Positions 42,330 to 53,440 of a DNA stretch of 64,000 bases are shown here, in pieces. The translations under genes and the position numbers were made by a program. Source of the stretch: Rutpela maculata (Eukaryota; Arthropoda; Insecta; Coleoptera; Cerambycidae); contig OW386289.2 of NCBI GenBank assembly GCA_936432065.2, positions 39,511,538-39,575,537 of the forward strand, in the 5' to 3' direction. Position 1 is the first letter of the stretch. Every line of letters begins with the position of its first letter. A model generated the notes under the pieces. The model was not told the origin of the DNA and ran no database searches. It worked only from the letters and a program-made list of their open reading frames with translations.

Positions 42330-44850
42330 TCACTGATATTGTAGGGTTCGGAAGTCGTGCAATTCTCGGATTAAAGGCCGGAGTGGCTCAGATCTGCAGA
42401 TTGGAGGTTGGCCAATGAGGTAGTAAAACCCGACAAAATCAGATGGGTAATTAGCAAGTTCCAACCATCCAAGTCTCCTGGAATGGATGGAATTTTCCCA
42501 ATTCTGCTCCAAAAAGGGCAGAATATACTAATACCGCACTTGTGTAAAATATTCAGAGCCTGTCTGACCTGGAAGTACATACCACACATATGGCGGAAGG
42601 TGAAGGTCACCTATCTACCAAAGATAGGTAGGATATCAGACCAAACGCCCAAGTCATATAGACCTATAAGCCTATCCTCTTTTCTACTTAAAACGTTGGA
42701 AAGACTACTGGACACTTGGACAGGTATATTAGAGACGAAATACTAAGGGAAAACCCCCTTAGTGAGCCTCAATATGCATACCAGCCGGGAAAGTCAACAG
42801 ACTTCGCGCTGGATGATTTAATAGGCTACTGACAAAGTCATTAGATGACAAAGAAATGGCAGTGGTAACATTTCTAGATATAGAAGGAACATTCAATAAC
42901 GCGACAACGCAATCTTTAACGAATGCGTTGTTAAATAGAGGAGTCCCAACAGTACTCTGCCAGTAGATGAAGGCCAGTCTAGAAAAGAGGATAATAGTAT
43001 TCAATCTAGGCGAGGCTACCATTGAGGCAAAAGTGAGTACAGGCTACCCTCAAGGAGAGGTATTATCTCCACTACTGTGGGCAACTCTTGTTGAAAAACT
43101 CCTCCGAAAAGGCTTTTACTGCCTAGGATATGCTGACGATCTAGTGATAGTAGTCAAGGGGCGATTTGCGAACACGATATCAGAGCGTTCACAAAGAGCC
43201 CTAAATATTGTCGACAGGTGGTGTAGTGAGGAAGAACTTTCCATAAATCCTCAGAAAACTACAGTCGTCAGCTTTACACGAAAAAGAGCCTTGGGAGGCC
43301 TAAAACCTCTGAGGCTCAATGGAGTGAATATTCCATTTACCAGCGAGGTTAAATACATAGCAATCATTTTCGACCAAAAGCTGACAGCTGGAATTCCCAC
43401 ATCCAAAAAGTCACACAGAGAGCAACAATTGCCCTGGGAAGGTGTAGGCAGATATTTGGAAAAAAACTGGGGTTTAAATCCTAAGATGACCCTATGGTTA
43501 TACACTAGGGTTGTAAGACCCATGATAACCTATGGATCGGTGGTATGGTGGACCAAGACACTGCAGCTTGGAGCAGTAAGACTATTAAGTGGCGTACAAA
43601 GGCTTGCTTGCCTGTACGCCACTGGGGCCATAAAAACTGCTCCCACGACTGCATTGGAAGTCCTTTTAGACCTGACACTGCTACACATATGTATCCAAGG
43701 AGAAGCTCGTTCAGTGATACATAGGCTAATGCAAGGCACAACGCCCATAAGGCAACAACACGGAACAGAGCACCAAAAGTTATACTCAGAGCTGAATGCA
43801 GATCCCATTTTGGTAATGCCCATGGACACTATGGCCCCAAAGAATAACTTCTACAAAAATTTTCAAATCAAAATACCAGACAGAGGACTGGAAAAACGGA
43901 CCCCCAATATCGGCGCAAACGATCTGGTATACTGATGGCTCCAAGACAGAACAAGGAGTCGGAGCTGAAATTTACGGGATAAGGTCGAAAACGAAAATCC
44001 CGATAAGTCTAGAAATACACGCCACAATATTTCAGGTTGAAGTGGTCGCTATACAGTGGTGTGCAAAGGAAATAATGAGGCAAGGAACTGTAAACTAGTC
44101 AATTGCCATTTTTTTTTTTTTCGATAGCCAAGCAGCGCTAAAGGCACTCGATTCCATACAGGTCGATTCAAGACTAATATGGGATTGTATAAATACCCTT
44201 ACAGACCTAGGAAGTCAGAACAAAGTGACCGTGGCATGGGTACTAGGACACGAGAGATACAGGGGGAATGAGGAGCCTGATGAACTGGCCCAGGAAGGAG
44301 CATCTAAGCCCCTGGTAGGACCCAAAACCTTTTGCGGTGTGGCTAAGCCACGCATACGCAAATCCATTAACAAATGGGTACAAAATAAATCTCTAGAGTA
44401 GTGGAAGAATTTCTCATGACAGAGACAGGCCAAAAAGTTCATTAAGGAACGATCAGCCAAATTCACGGAAGACCTACTACGCCAAAATAGAAAGGCCATT
44501 AGGATAGTAGTAGGCCTTCTAACTGGACATTATAAGCTTAATAGACAGATGAGTCTAATGGGCCTGGCAGAGGATGCAACATGCAGATTCTGTCAAGAGG
44601 AAGAGGAAACCTCAGTACATGTGCTGTGCCATTGCAAAGGCCTAGCCAGACTGATGTTCCAACTACTTGGCGAAGAGAAACCAAGGGCAGATAGCTATAC
44701 CAAGGAGCCCTTATCAAGGCTGTGGAGTCTGATACAAAAGACAAAGCTGGATAAGGATCTCTAAGTAAAATTAGACAAGGAGTACCACAATAGATCCGGT
44801 GGCCAAGGCCAATCAGCCAGCTCCTTTTTCAATCTAATCTAATCTACTTT
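42330..44850 (+). mobile_element. 5'-truncated LINE with RNase H (LOA/I-type group)
   Basis: Reverse-transcriptase blocks followed by an RNase H domain and a C-terminal CCHC-like motif define a non-LTR element of the RNase H-bearing group. The endonuclease half is missing (5' truncation). The 3' end has a short UTR and the tail AATCTAATCTAATCTA, a simple-repeat tail instead of poly(A). Confidence 0.8.
42380..44763 (+). pseudogene. LINE reverse transcriptase-RNase H, broken
   Basis: RT: SKSPGMDGIFPILLQ (about 42468), KSYRPISLSSFLLKTLE (about 42650), TFLDIEGTF with the catalytic Asp (about 42868), GYPQGEVLSPLLW (about 43042), CLGYADDLVIV (about 43120). RNase H: YTDGSKTEQGVGAEIYG (about 43928) with a Glu in the FQVEVVAI segment, and VTVAWVLGH later. 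C terminus: CRFCQEEEETSVHVLCHC (about 44583). Breaks include frame changes near 42745 and 43930, a stop at 42964 (TAG), stops at 44096 and 44398, and a T12 run at 44109 that disrupts RNase H. Confidence 0.82.
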
Positions 44851-45114
44851 ACTAATATATTTCGAAAAATACAAAGTACAGCAAAAATATAGCCTTTCAT
44901 AAAAATTAATATTTACAAAATTTGACGTTCATATTAACACATTTTTTTAATAGATCTGTAGATGTAACACGGAAAAATTTTGATGTAAGGCGAGTTAAAC
45001 GAAAAACTAATTACTAATGAACAGGGTTCTCTCCTAATAGCAGACGAAGCGATATAAAAGAAATCGGTAAATGTGTTTACCCAAAACCTCTCTCTATGTT
45101 TATCATACTTTTTC

Positions 45115-45755
45115 ATTATTTCTTTAGGGTGATCACCCTGTATATTTTTCATATTTTTCTTCTTTGAGATTTTGTTAACTACATGCATTTTTTCATTACC
45201 TTTTTAGGATGACCTCCTTGTATATTTTCTTCATATTTTTCATTTATGACAGTTGTATTAACTACATGCGAAATATTATCGTCCTCCGTTACATTTTCTT
45301 TAAAATTCTGTAAGAGTACCCTGCATATTTTTTTTTCATATTTTTCTTCCTTGGCGGTTGTATTAACTACATGCTAAATATTACCATCCTCCGCAGCACG
45401 TTTTTATTTATTATTTTTTTTTTTTGGGTGATCACCCTGTATATTCTTTTTTCATATTTTTCTTCAATAGTAGTTGTGTTAACTACATGCGAAATATTAT
45501 CGTCCTCCGGCACATTTTAAAACTTTTTTTTGGTTAATCACCCTGCATATTTTTATTCTTTGACAGTAGTTGTATTAACTGCATGCGAAATACTATCGTC
45601 CTCCGTCGCATTTTTAATTTTTTGGGTGACCACTCTGCATATTTTTTTCGTTTCATATTTTTATTCTTCGAGTTGTGTTAACTACATGCGAAATATTATC
45701 GTCGTTCGCCAAATTAAAATAATTTTTATTGGGTTCACCCTGTATATAACATAAC
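45115..45755 (+). repeat. Satellite-like tandem array, period about 100 bp, six copies
   Basis: Each unit runs GGTGATCACCCTGTATATTTTT, a TTCATATTTTTCTTC block, then TTAACTACATGCGAAATATTATCGTCCTCCG. ACTACATGC recurs at about 45178, 45261, 45367, 45482, 45579 and 45681. GGTGATCACC is itself a palindrome. Units have diverged by small indels. Confidence 0.85.
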
Positions 45756-45837
45756 TGTACCCAGTTCCTCGTTAGTAGCAGCGTCAACTACCTACCAAAT
45801 ATCACCCTTCTGCGTCAGTAGATCTTAATGTGGCTCC

Positions 45838-46950
45838 TGTTTAAAAAACTGTTCGTACAGAAAATCTATTTCCAACCTTACTCAATTTATCCGATAAACC
45901 TTGTATGTATGGAATTACTGCTAAAGATCTAAATTCAGGTTTTAAATGTTGAGTAGTTATTCTACTTCCAATGTTTGCCATCTGGCTATCAACAGAACCC
46001 TCGGGGTATTGATTATTCAATAGAACGGTATTAATAAATTTTTTCTCATTACTTAAACTTTCATCATTTGAAGAAATTACTTTAGCCCTATCATACAAAC
46101 ATTTTACAACACCTTTCTTAACGTTAATATGTTGATTTGAATTGAAATTCAAATATCTGTTTGTGTGTGTGTTTGTTTTCGATAAACACTGGTTTCATAT
46201 TTATTATCTAACTTTTTAATTAAAATATCTAAAAAAGGTAATTCATTATTATTCTCTACTTCTATTGTAAAATTAATTGAAGGTTCCTTTTCGTTAATTT
46301 GATTTAAAAAATTATTTAAATGTTCTTTGCTATGAGGCCATAACGCAAAAATATCATCAACATATCTCCACCACACTATAGGTTTATAAATTAAGTTATT
46401 AATATTATTTTCTTCAAAATTTTCCATAAAAATATTGCTTAATATTGGAGATAAACAAGAACCCATGCCCATACCAAAGGTTTGTTGATAGAAGTCATTA
46501 TTTAATTGAAGGTATGTCTTTTTAATGCAAAGAGTAAGTAATTCCATTATAGTTTCTATGCTTAATTTAGTTCTATTCGCCAAATTCCCATCACGTTGCA
46601 ATTTATTTTTAATTATTGTTAATGTTTTATCTACCGGAACATTTGTAAAAAGGCTTACTACATCAAAACTCACCATTAGATGATTCTTATTAAAATGTTT
46701 TCAAATAGTTTTTCCAAAAAATGTTTGCTATTTTTAATATAAGACTCAGAAGAATCTGATAAAGGATTTGAGGTTTTTAATAAAAATTTGGAGAGATTAC
46801 TAAATGGAGAATTAATTGAGCTCACAATCGGTCTAAGAGGAATTCGAGGTTTATGTATTTTTGGTAAACCATAAAAATGAGGAGGTTTACTATGATGTGG
46901 CAAAATACCCAACAAACTAAGAAATTTCCTATCATTGCTATACAAAACAT
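45838..46950 (-). pseudogene. Penelope-like retroelement reverse transcriptase
   Basis: Telomerase-related reverse transcriptase of Penelope-like elements. On the minus strand: YGLPKIHKPRIPLRPIVSS (about 46890), FDVVSLFTNVPVD with the catalytic Asp (about 46670), GMGMGSCLSPILSNIFMENFE (about 46480), WWRYVDDIFALWP with the catalytic pair (about 46365) and ELPFLDILIKK (about 46240). The thumb region continues through KKGVVKCLYDRA and PYIQGLSDKLSKV (about 45890). Frame changes lie near 46676 and 46150. The C-terminal GIY-YIG domain expected next is absent: the match stops at about 45838, where the satellite block begins. Confidence 0.9.
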
Positions 46951-47084
46951 AAAAATTAAGATGCAGATTTTCTAAAATATAAATAACGGATAACTTTTTT
47001 ATTTATTGATCGAATCTATTCAAAAACAATAGGATTCATCCTACAGCTAGCACTAACTTGTTTTGCAAATTTCAATTCAATTTA
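46951..47084. repeat. Short dispersed-repeat fragment
   Basis: TTTATTTATTGATCGAATCTATTCAAA and GATTCATCCTACAGCTAGCACTAACTTG match the insert within 41.32-41.40 kb. Confidence 0.5.
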
Positions 47085-47945
47085 ATTTCAATTTCTTACG
47101 GTCAGCAGGGCTAAAGTCATAGACCGAAGGATTCATTGTGGCCTGCCAAGATGGTGTTATTAACACCTTGGTCTACCGCAGTCGCGTTATGGGTGTGGAG
47201 GTCCCCGACATTAATTGTAGGACCTGCCGTCAGGCGCCGGAGTCGCTCATGCACTTACTATCTGCATGTACGGTATATGCGACTTCGGCCTACATCCATA
47301 GACATAACGCGGCCCTACGAGTGCTGTACTACCACCTTCGGCACTCGTACGAAGTAGACCAAACACCAGTGCTGCCTTACGTTCCCGGAGAGATCGAGTC
47401 CGTTGTCGAGAACGAGAAGTGCCGAATATATTGGAACTACTCGTTTCCGACGGTCAGGCAAATTCAGGCAAACAAGCCTGACATAGTCCTCCTAGACCAC
47501 CAAACCAAGATGATGTATGTCATCGAGTTCTCGGTACCTGCCGAGACAAACATCATCTTGAAGGAGGGCGAAAAACGGACTAAATACCGAGATCTCCGGT
47601 ATGAGCTCCGAGTGCTATACCCAGACTACTCGGTCAAGATGGTCGTCCTGATAATCGGTGTACTTGGTGGAATGAGGCCTACGCTGCTCTCGGAATTAAA
47701 GGCCATACCAGCCTGCCAAAAGTCAGCCGAGTGGTTGGCAGGCCAAATGCAGAAGGCAGTTATCCTGGGGTCCCTTCGTCTTCTTAGGGCACACGAATCT
47801 GGCATCTACAGTCACTAACCCTGCGGGACGCGGGGAGTGGCTGTGGATAATCCGCTGGCGCTTCTCCCGTGAGAATGTCGGAGACACGGGAGAACTGTCC
47901 AGCATCGCACACGCGAAAAAAAAAAAAATAATAATAATAATAATA
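47085..47945 (+). mobile_element. R4 lineage B, 5'-truncated (copy B2)
   Basis: Starts abruptly in coding sequence (LRSAGLKS-equivalent, with a TAG in place of one codon at about 47119) and has an open C-terminal frame 47138-47818: CRTCRQAPESLMHLLSACT, then the restriction-like endonuclease NKPDIVLLDHQTKMMYVIEFSVPAE, ending GIYSH. The stop codon lies in the first 3'-UTR hairpin. An A12 run and (TAA)n follow. The 5' junction is not preceded by TAA, unlike most copies. Confidence 0.85.
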
Positions 47946-48238
47946 AGCGGTATCAAAAAGGCTAAGATAGTGGTACTGATTATAGGAGCCCTCGGTGGAA
48001 CGAGACACATACTGCTTTCAGAACTTAAGATCATACCGGCATGCCGAAATTCGGCAGAGGTCTTAGCCGGCAGAATGCAGAAGGCCGTCATCCTCGGTTC
48101 GTTACGTCAGCTCAGGGCACACGATTCGCGGACCCAGTAGTCACTTACCCCACGGGCGTGGGGAGTGGCTACCGGTACTACCAGCTCCCCTCTGTGAGTG
48201 TCGGAGCCACAGAGTTTAAAGGGTGACTGGCTTTTACA
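47946..48238 (+). mobile_element. R4 lineage A 3' fragment with a foreign 5' leader (copy A3)
   Basis: Opens with AGCGGTATCAAAAAGGCTAAG, which equals (one mismatch) the start of the lineage C element at 50578, then switches at TAAG to lineage A sequence (ATAGTGGTACTGATTATAGG). 3' UTR with both hairpins, then (TAA)n. Confidence 0.8.
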
Positions 48239-48267
48239 TAATAATAATAATAATAATAATAGTAATA

Positions 48268-49685
48268 ATAATAATAATAATAGAACCACCCAACTCAAAC
48301 TCCAATCGAGGATATCGAGGCACTAAACCCGGAGGATACTTACAAATATCTCGGAATAGCACAGAACAGACAAATTAATCATAGAGACCTGAAAAGAAAA
48401 TTTAGCGATGAATATAAACACCGAGTTACTAAATTGCTAAACACTTACCTCAACTCCGGAAACCTGACAAGAGCTATTAATACCTGGGCAGTTCCTGTTC
48501 TTACCTATTCTTTCGGTATCCTGAAATACACGGACACAGACCTTAATGAGCTAGACAGACTGACTCGCCGACTTCTAACAAAATTTAGAGCTCACCACCC
48601 ACGCTCGGCCCTCGAAAGGGTGTATCTAAAAAGAAAGGAAGGAGGACGAGGTCTAATTAACATACGCAAATTGTGCAGAAACCAGGAGGCTAGTATGAAG
48701 CAGTACTTCCATAGATCCAACTCTGAACTCATTCGGGCAGTAGTGGCTGCAGACAACGGCTACTCTGCTCTGAATCTATGCAATAATGCGGTAAATATCG
48801 AGCGAACTGACAATGACGATTATGTCTCCTGGCAAGAAAAGGCATTACACGGAAAATATCCTGCAGCCTTATTAAATAACAGCATAGACAGAGAAGGGTC
48901 ACTAACCTGGCTGCAGAAGGGTCAGCTACACATGGAGACAGAGGGATTCATAACTGCTATTCAGGATCGGGTAGTACGAACAAGAAATTACGAGAGGATT
49001 ATTTTGAAGAGGAGCGTCGAAGATGTATGCCGAAAGTGCCACAGACCAGGAGAAACCATCGAGCACATTACAGCCGGCTGTCCAGCTCTAGCCGATAATG
49101 CCTACTTGGGTAGACATAACCAAGTGGCAAAAGTAATTCACGTAGAACTTGCGAAAAAGTTAAAGCTAACAGATAATCCTCCTCCTTACTACCGCTACCA
49201 GCCCATGCCAGTTTTGGAATCTACAGATTGTTTACTCTATTGGGACAGACCTATATTAACGGACAGAACAGTAGACTATAATAGGCCTGACATAGTTCTC
49301 ATAGACAAACAGCACAATACGGCATTCATAATCGACATCGGTTGCCCCCTAACAGCCAATCTTGTTAAAACTGAGATTGAAAAAGTCTCTAAATATGAGA
49401 ACTTATCAATAGAGATAAAGCATATCTGGGAACTTAACAGGGTGCACATAATACCAATTATAATTTCAGTGGAAGGAGTTATGTCAAAACACCTAAAAAA
49501 GAACATTAGACAATTAGACTTGCCCGAGTATTTGGCACAAGTCATTCAGAAAAGTGTTATCCTCCAAACATGCCACTTAACAAGGAAATTTTTAAACTGC
49601 CCAGGATAAGATGAAATTCTTCCCTGGAATGTACAAACTGCCAGCAAAAAGCTGTGATTTTAAAAACATAATAATACTAATAAGG
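48268..49685 (+). mobile_element. R4-clade lineage D, 5'-truncated, long open frame
   Basis: Readable from about 48280 (DTYKYLGIAQN) with an ORF 48434-49609 (391 residues): TWAVPVLTYSFGILKYT, GGRGLINI, CRKCHRPGETIEHITAGCP, LGRHNQVAKVIH, then the endonuclease NRPDIVLIDKQHNTAFIIDIGCP (PD...D) and QKSVILQTCHLTRKFL near the end. The sequence is clearly diverged from A-C. No stop interrupts the C-terminal half, so it is comparatively young. The 3' UTR is short and lacks the A-C fold. Confidence 0.85.
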
Positions 49686-50235
49686 GATACGCTCCGGGGG
49701 ATATTGAGTCCGTTGTGGGAAATGAGAAGTGTCTAATTTATTGGAACTACTCTTTTCCCACCGTCAGGCAAATACAAGCCAACAAGCCTGACGTAGTACT
49801 CCTCGACCATCAACTCAAGACAATGTTCGTCGTGGAGTTCTCGCCTCCCGCGGAGAACAACATTGTCTCGAAGGAGGAGGAAAAACGGACAAAATATCGA
49901 GATCTGCTCTTCGAACTCCGCAGACTGTATCCAGACCATACTGTTAAGATAGTGGTACTGATTATAGGAGCCCTCGGTGGAACGAGACACACTGCTTTCG
50001 GAACTCAAGATCATACCGGCATGCCGAAACTCGGCAGAGATCTTAGCCGACAGAATGCAGAAGGCCGTCATTCTTGGTTCATTACGTCTGGGCACACGAT
50101 TCCCGGACCCAGTAGTCACTTACCCCACGGGCGTGGGGAGTGGCTACCGGTACTACCAGCTCCCCTCTGTGAGGGTCGGAGCCACAGAGAAGGGTGACTC
50201 GTTTTTAGCTCGCTAAGAAAAAAAAATAATAATAA
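49686..50235 (+). mobile_element. R4 lineage A, 5'-truncated (copy A4)
   Basis: Starts within PGDIESVVGNEKCLIYWNYSF. The endonuclease reads NKPDVVLLDHQ and FVVEFSPPAENN, then a frame change near 49990. 3' UTR hairpin stems are CCCCAC/GTGGGG and CTCTGTG/CACAGAG; it ends GCTCGCTAAGA and (AAT)n. Confidence 0.82.
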
Positions 50236-50247
50236 TAATAATAATAC

Positions 50248-50577
50248 CATGGCCATACTGTTAAGCTAGTGGTCCTGATCATAGGAGCCCTCGGTGGAAC
50301 GAGACACACACTGCTTTCAGAACTAAAGATCATACCAGCATGCCGAAATTCGGCAGAGATCTTAGCCGGCAGGATGCAGAAGGCCATTATCCTCGGCTCA
50401 TTACGTCTACTCAGGGCACACGATTCTCGGACCCAGTAGTCACTCACCCCAAGGACGTGGGGAGTGGCTGCCGGTACTACCAGCTCCCCTCTGTGAGTGT
50501 CGGAGCCACAGAGTATAAAGGGTGACTGGCTTTTATATATATATAAAAAAAATAATAATAATAATAATAATAATAAT
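50248..50577 (+). mobile_element. R4 lineage A, 3' fragment (copy A5)
   Basis: Last ~55 codons (LVVLIIGALGGTRHT onward) and 3' UTR, followed by TATATATATA and (AAT)n. Confidence 0.8.
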
Positions 50578-53440
50578 AAGCGGTATCGAAAAGGCTAAGC
50601 GGCGTGTACAAAAGGCAAAATACAGTTGGCCAGACAACACGCTTCTCGAATCCAGAGTGTGGTGGAATACGTAACCATTGGCAAGGCATTTACGCCTAAA
50701 GTCCGGCGAACAGCAGCCGGATTCAGACGCCAGCACCACACTCTAAATCTAACAGTGATGCTCACTATTAAGCAGCACTGTTTAGATAGGATTCGACCGC
50801 TTATGGCTATCAAGAAAAAGCTAAATAGGCGGGTACGAAGTATGGAGCAAAATACGTTGTTCCGTACGAATCCTTCCCGCCTATTTCAAGAGCCACAGCG
50901 TGTTGTCGATAATCCACCAACTGTAGCCGATGTCGAAAGCTTCTGGAAAGGAATATACGAAACAACACGTCCGTTCGATAGCCGGAAGAAGTGTGCCCGG
51001 CAATCAGTCCGGAGGAAGTCCAACAAGCTCTCGTTGGCACCAAGAACTTCGCTGCTCCGGGGCCAGAAGGCATAAATAACTGGTGGTGGAAAAAATTTCC
51101 TTCCACCCAACGTCGTCTGGCCCGAGTTTTCAACAAGTGGTTAAACGAGGGGCAGCAGATTCCAGACTGGTTTGTCGAGGGACGTACTGTGCTCATCCCT
51201 AAAAAGGGTGATCTGTCTGACCCAAGGAATTATAGACCAATCACCTGTCTGAACTCCTGCTACAAGCTATTTACTCGTATCTTGTATGCTCGGACACTAC
51301 GGCAGGTTGATCCGGTCTTCCAGCAGATATACGAGCAGCGTGGCGCCAAGAAGCATGGCAGGTTGTAAGGACAGCCTGCTGGTAGACCGCTGTATTACAC
51401 AGGACTCTGTGCAGTACAAGCGCAATCTATCGATGGCCTGGATTGACTATCGTAAGGCATTTGACACAACATCACATGAACTTCTGTTACATTTGCTCAA
51501 ATGTCTTGCGGCAGAGCCACTAGTGAGATGCATAGAACAACTGCTGCTACTCTGGAGGACCCGCTTCACCATAACATCAGGTGCACAGCGGGTTACGACA
51601 GAGCAGGTGGCATTCAGAAGAGGAGTATTCCAGGGAGATTCTCTGAGTCCCCTCCTCTTTTGCATCTCACTGCTGCCGTTATCTGTTGAACTCCGCCAAA
51701 CTCGCGGGTACCACTGTGGACCACCCAGCAACCGGAGGCATAAGGTCACTCATTTATTCTGTATGGATGACCTGAAACTGTATGCCTCCGGAGAGCGTGA
51801 ACTTCAAAATGCTCTAAGGGTGGTCGAGGAGTATACGCGGGCCATTGGTATGGAGTTTGGGTTGGACAAGTGCGCGGTCGTCCACCTCAAGAGAGGGCGA
51901 TGCGGGGAATTTTCTGAGGACGCGCAGCTCGCAGACGGAAGCATCCTAAGACATCTGGATGCCGGAGAGACCTACACATACCTGGGTGTGCAACAACATC
52001 ACATCCAGGATGTGCAACAAATCAAGGAATCTCTCCGCGGCAAGTACAGACGCCTACTCCGAAAGATTTGGTCGTCCGAACTTTCGGGGAAGAATAAGGC
52101 GTCTGCTACTAACATGCTTGCCGTTCCTGTTCTGCTCTACTCCTTTGGGGTAGTAAAATGGACAGTAGATGAGCTGCGCCAACTAGACAGAGACACCCGC
52201 AAGATGATGAACATCCATAGGGGTATTCATCCTAGATCGTCCGTTCCTCGTATTTACCTCCCACGTCATTGGGGGGGCCGAGGACTCTTGGGTCTGGAAT
52301 GTATGCACGGCAGAGTAGTACTGAGTATGGCATGTAACATCCTCAGGAGCTCGGATCCGCTCCTGCTATTAGTGAGAGATCACGAAATCGCAGGGGTGGG
52401 CGCAGGATTGTTTAAGGCAGCAAAAAGAGCCGCAGATGAACTCGGTCTCGTATTCGATGTCAGACGAGGCAGCCGGCGCGGTGCTGACCCAGAGTCAGTC
52501 ACTGAGCTTCAGCTAACTCGTCTGAAATCCCAAATAAAAGCTGCCGAACAGGAGAGCCTGTTTAGGCAGCATGTCGATAAACCCATGCACGGTGTATTCT
52601 ACAAAAACATGGAAACACTGGGTTTATCGACTAGGCTGACATTCGCCTTTTTAAGGTCAGCTGGGCTTAAGTCGGAGACCGAGGGATTCATTGTGGCCTG
52701 TCAGGATGGTGTAATAAACACCTTGGTTTACCGGAGCCGCGTAATGGGTGTAGAGGTCCCTGATACCAACTGCAGGACCTGCCGTCAGGCGCCGGAATCG
52801 CTTATGCATTTGCTTTCAGCATGCCCGGTATACGCGATTTCGGCCTACATCCACCGCCATAACGCGGCTTTACGAGTGCTATACTACCATCTACGGCACT
52901 CGTATGGGGTAGACCAAACACCAGTGCTGCCTTACATCCCCGGAGATATTGAGTCCGTTGTCGAGAACGAGGTGCCGAATTTATTGGAACTACTCGTTCT
53001 CGACCGTCAGGCTAATTCAAGCCAACAAGCCTGACATAGTCCTCCTCGACCATCAGAACAAAGCGATGAAGGAGGGGGAAAACGGACCAAATATCGTGAT
53101 CTCCGGTATGAGCTCCAAGTGCTGTACCCAGACTACTCTGTCAAGATGGTCGTCCTAATAATCGGCGTACTCGGAGGGATGAAGCCTTCGCTGCTCTCAG
53201 AATTGAAGATCATACCGGCCTGTCAGAATTCGGCAGAATGGTTGGCAGGCCAGATGCAGAAGGCGGTTATCTTGGGGTCCCTTCGTCTACTTAGGGCACA
53301 CGATTTAGGTATTTGCAGTCACTAACTCCACAGGTCGTGGAGAGTGGCTGCAAGGAATTCGCCGGCGCGGCCACCGTGAGTTGTCGGAGGCCACGGAAGT
53401 CCTGTCCGGCAGCGGGCAACCCGGAAAAAAAATAATAATA
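50578..53440 (+). mobile_element. R4 lineage C, nearly complete coding region (copy C1)
   Basis: About 2.85 kb between (TAA)n tracts, truncated within the N-terminal coding region. The 3' UTR carries stems CTCCAC/GTGGAG and CCGTG/CACGG, then A8 and (TAA)n. All TAA-junction features match the other copies. Confidence 0.85.
50590..53325 (+). pseudogene. R4/Dong-type RT-endonuclease protein, copy C1
   Basis: RT: FAAPGPEGINNWWWKKF (about 51040), GRTVLIPKKGDLSDPRNYRPI (about 51180), CKDSLLVDRCITQDSVQYKRN (about 51365), AWIDYRKAFDTTSHE (about 51436), FQGDSLSPLLFCISLLPLS (about 51625), and an intact FCMDDLKLYASGE box (51758-51790). The ORF 51286-53034 (582 residues) spans RT and the Cys/His motif CRTCRQAPESLMHLLSACP. 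Breaks: frame changes near 51000 and 51340, a two-base loss near 52970, and an in-frame-scale deletion near 53065 that removes the stretch equal to MYVIEFSAPAETN, hence the Glu of the endonuclease site. It ends LGICSH at 53325. Confidence 0.87.

Noticed and set aside
45115..45755. Regularly spaced repeats resembling a CRISPR array
   Set aside because: Units are diverged along their whole length with no distinct spacers, and the window is clearly an insect genome; it is a degenerate satellite.
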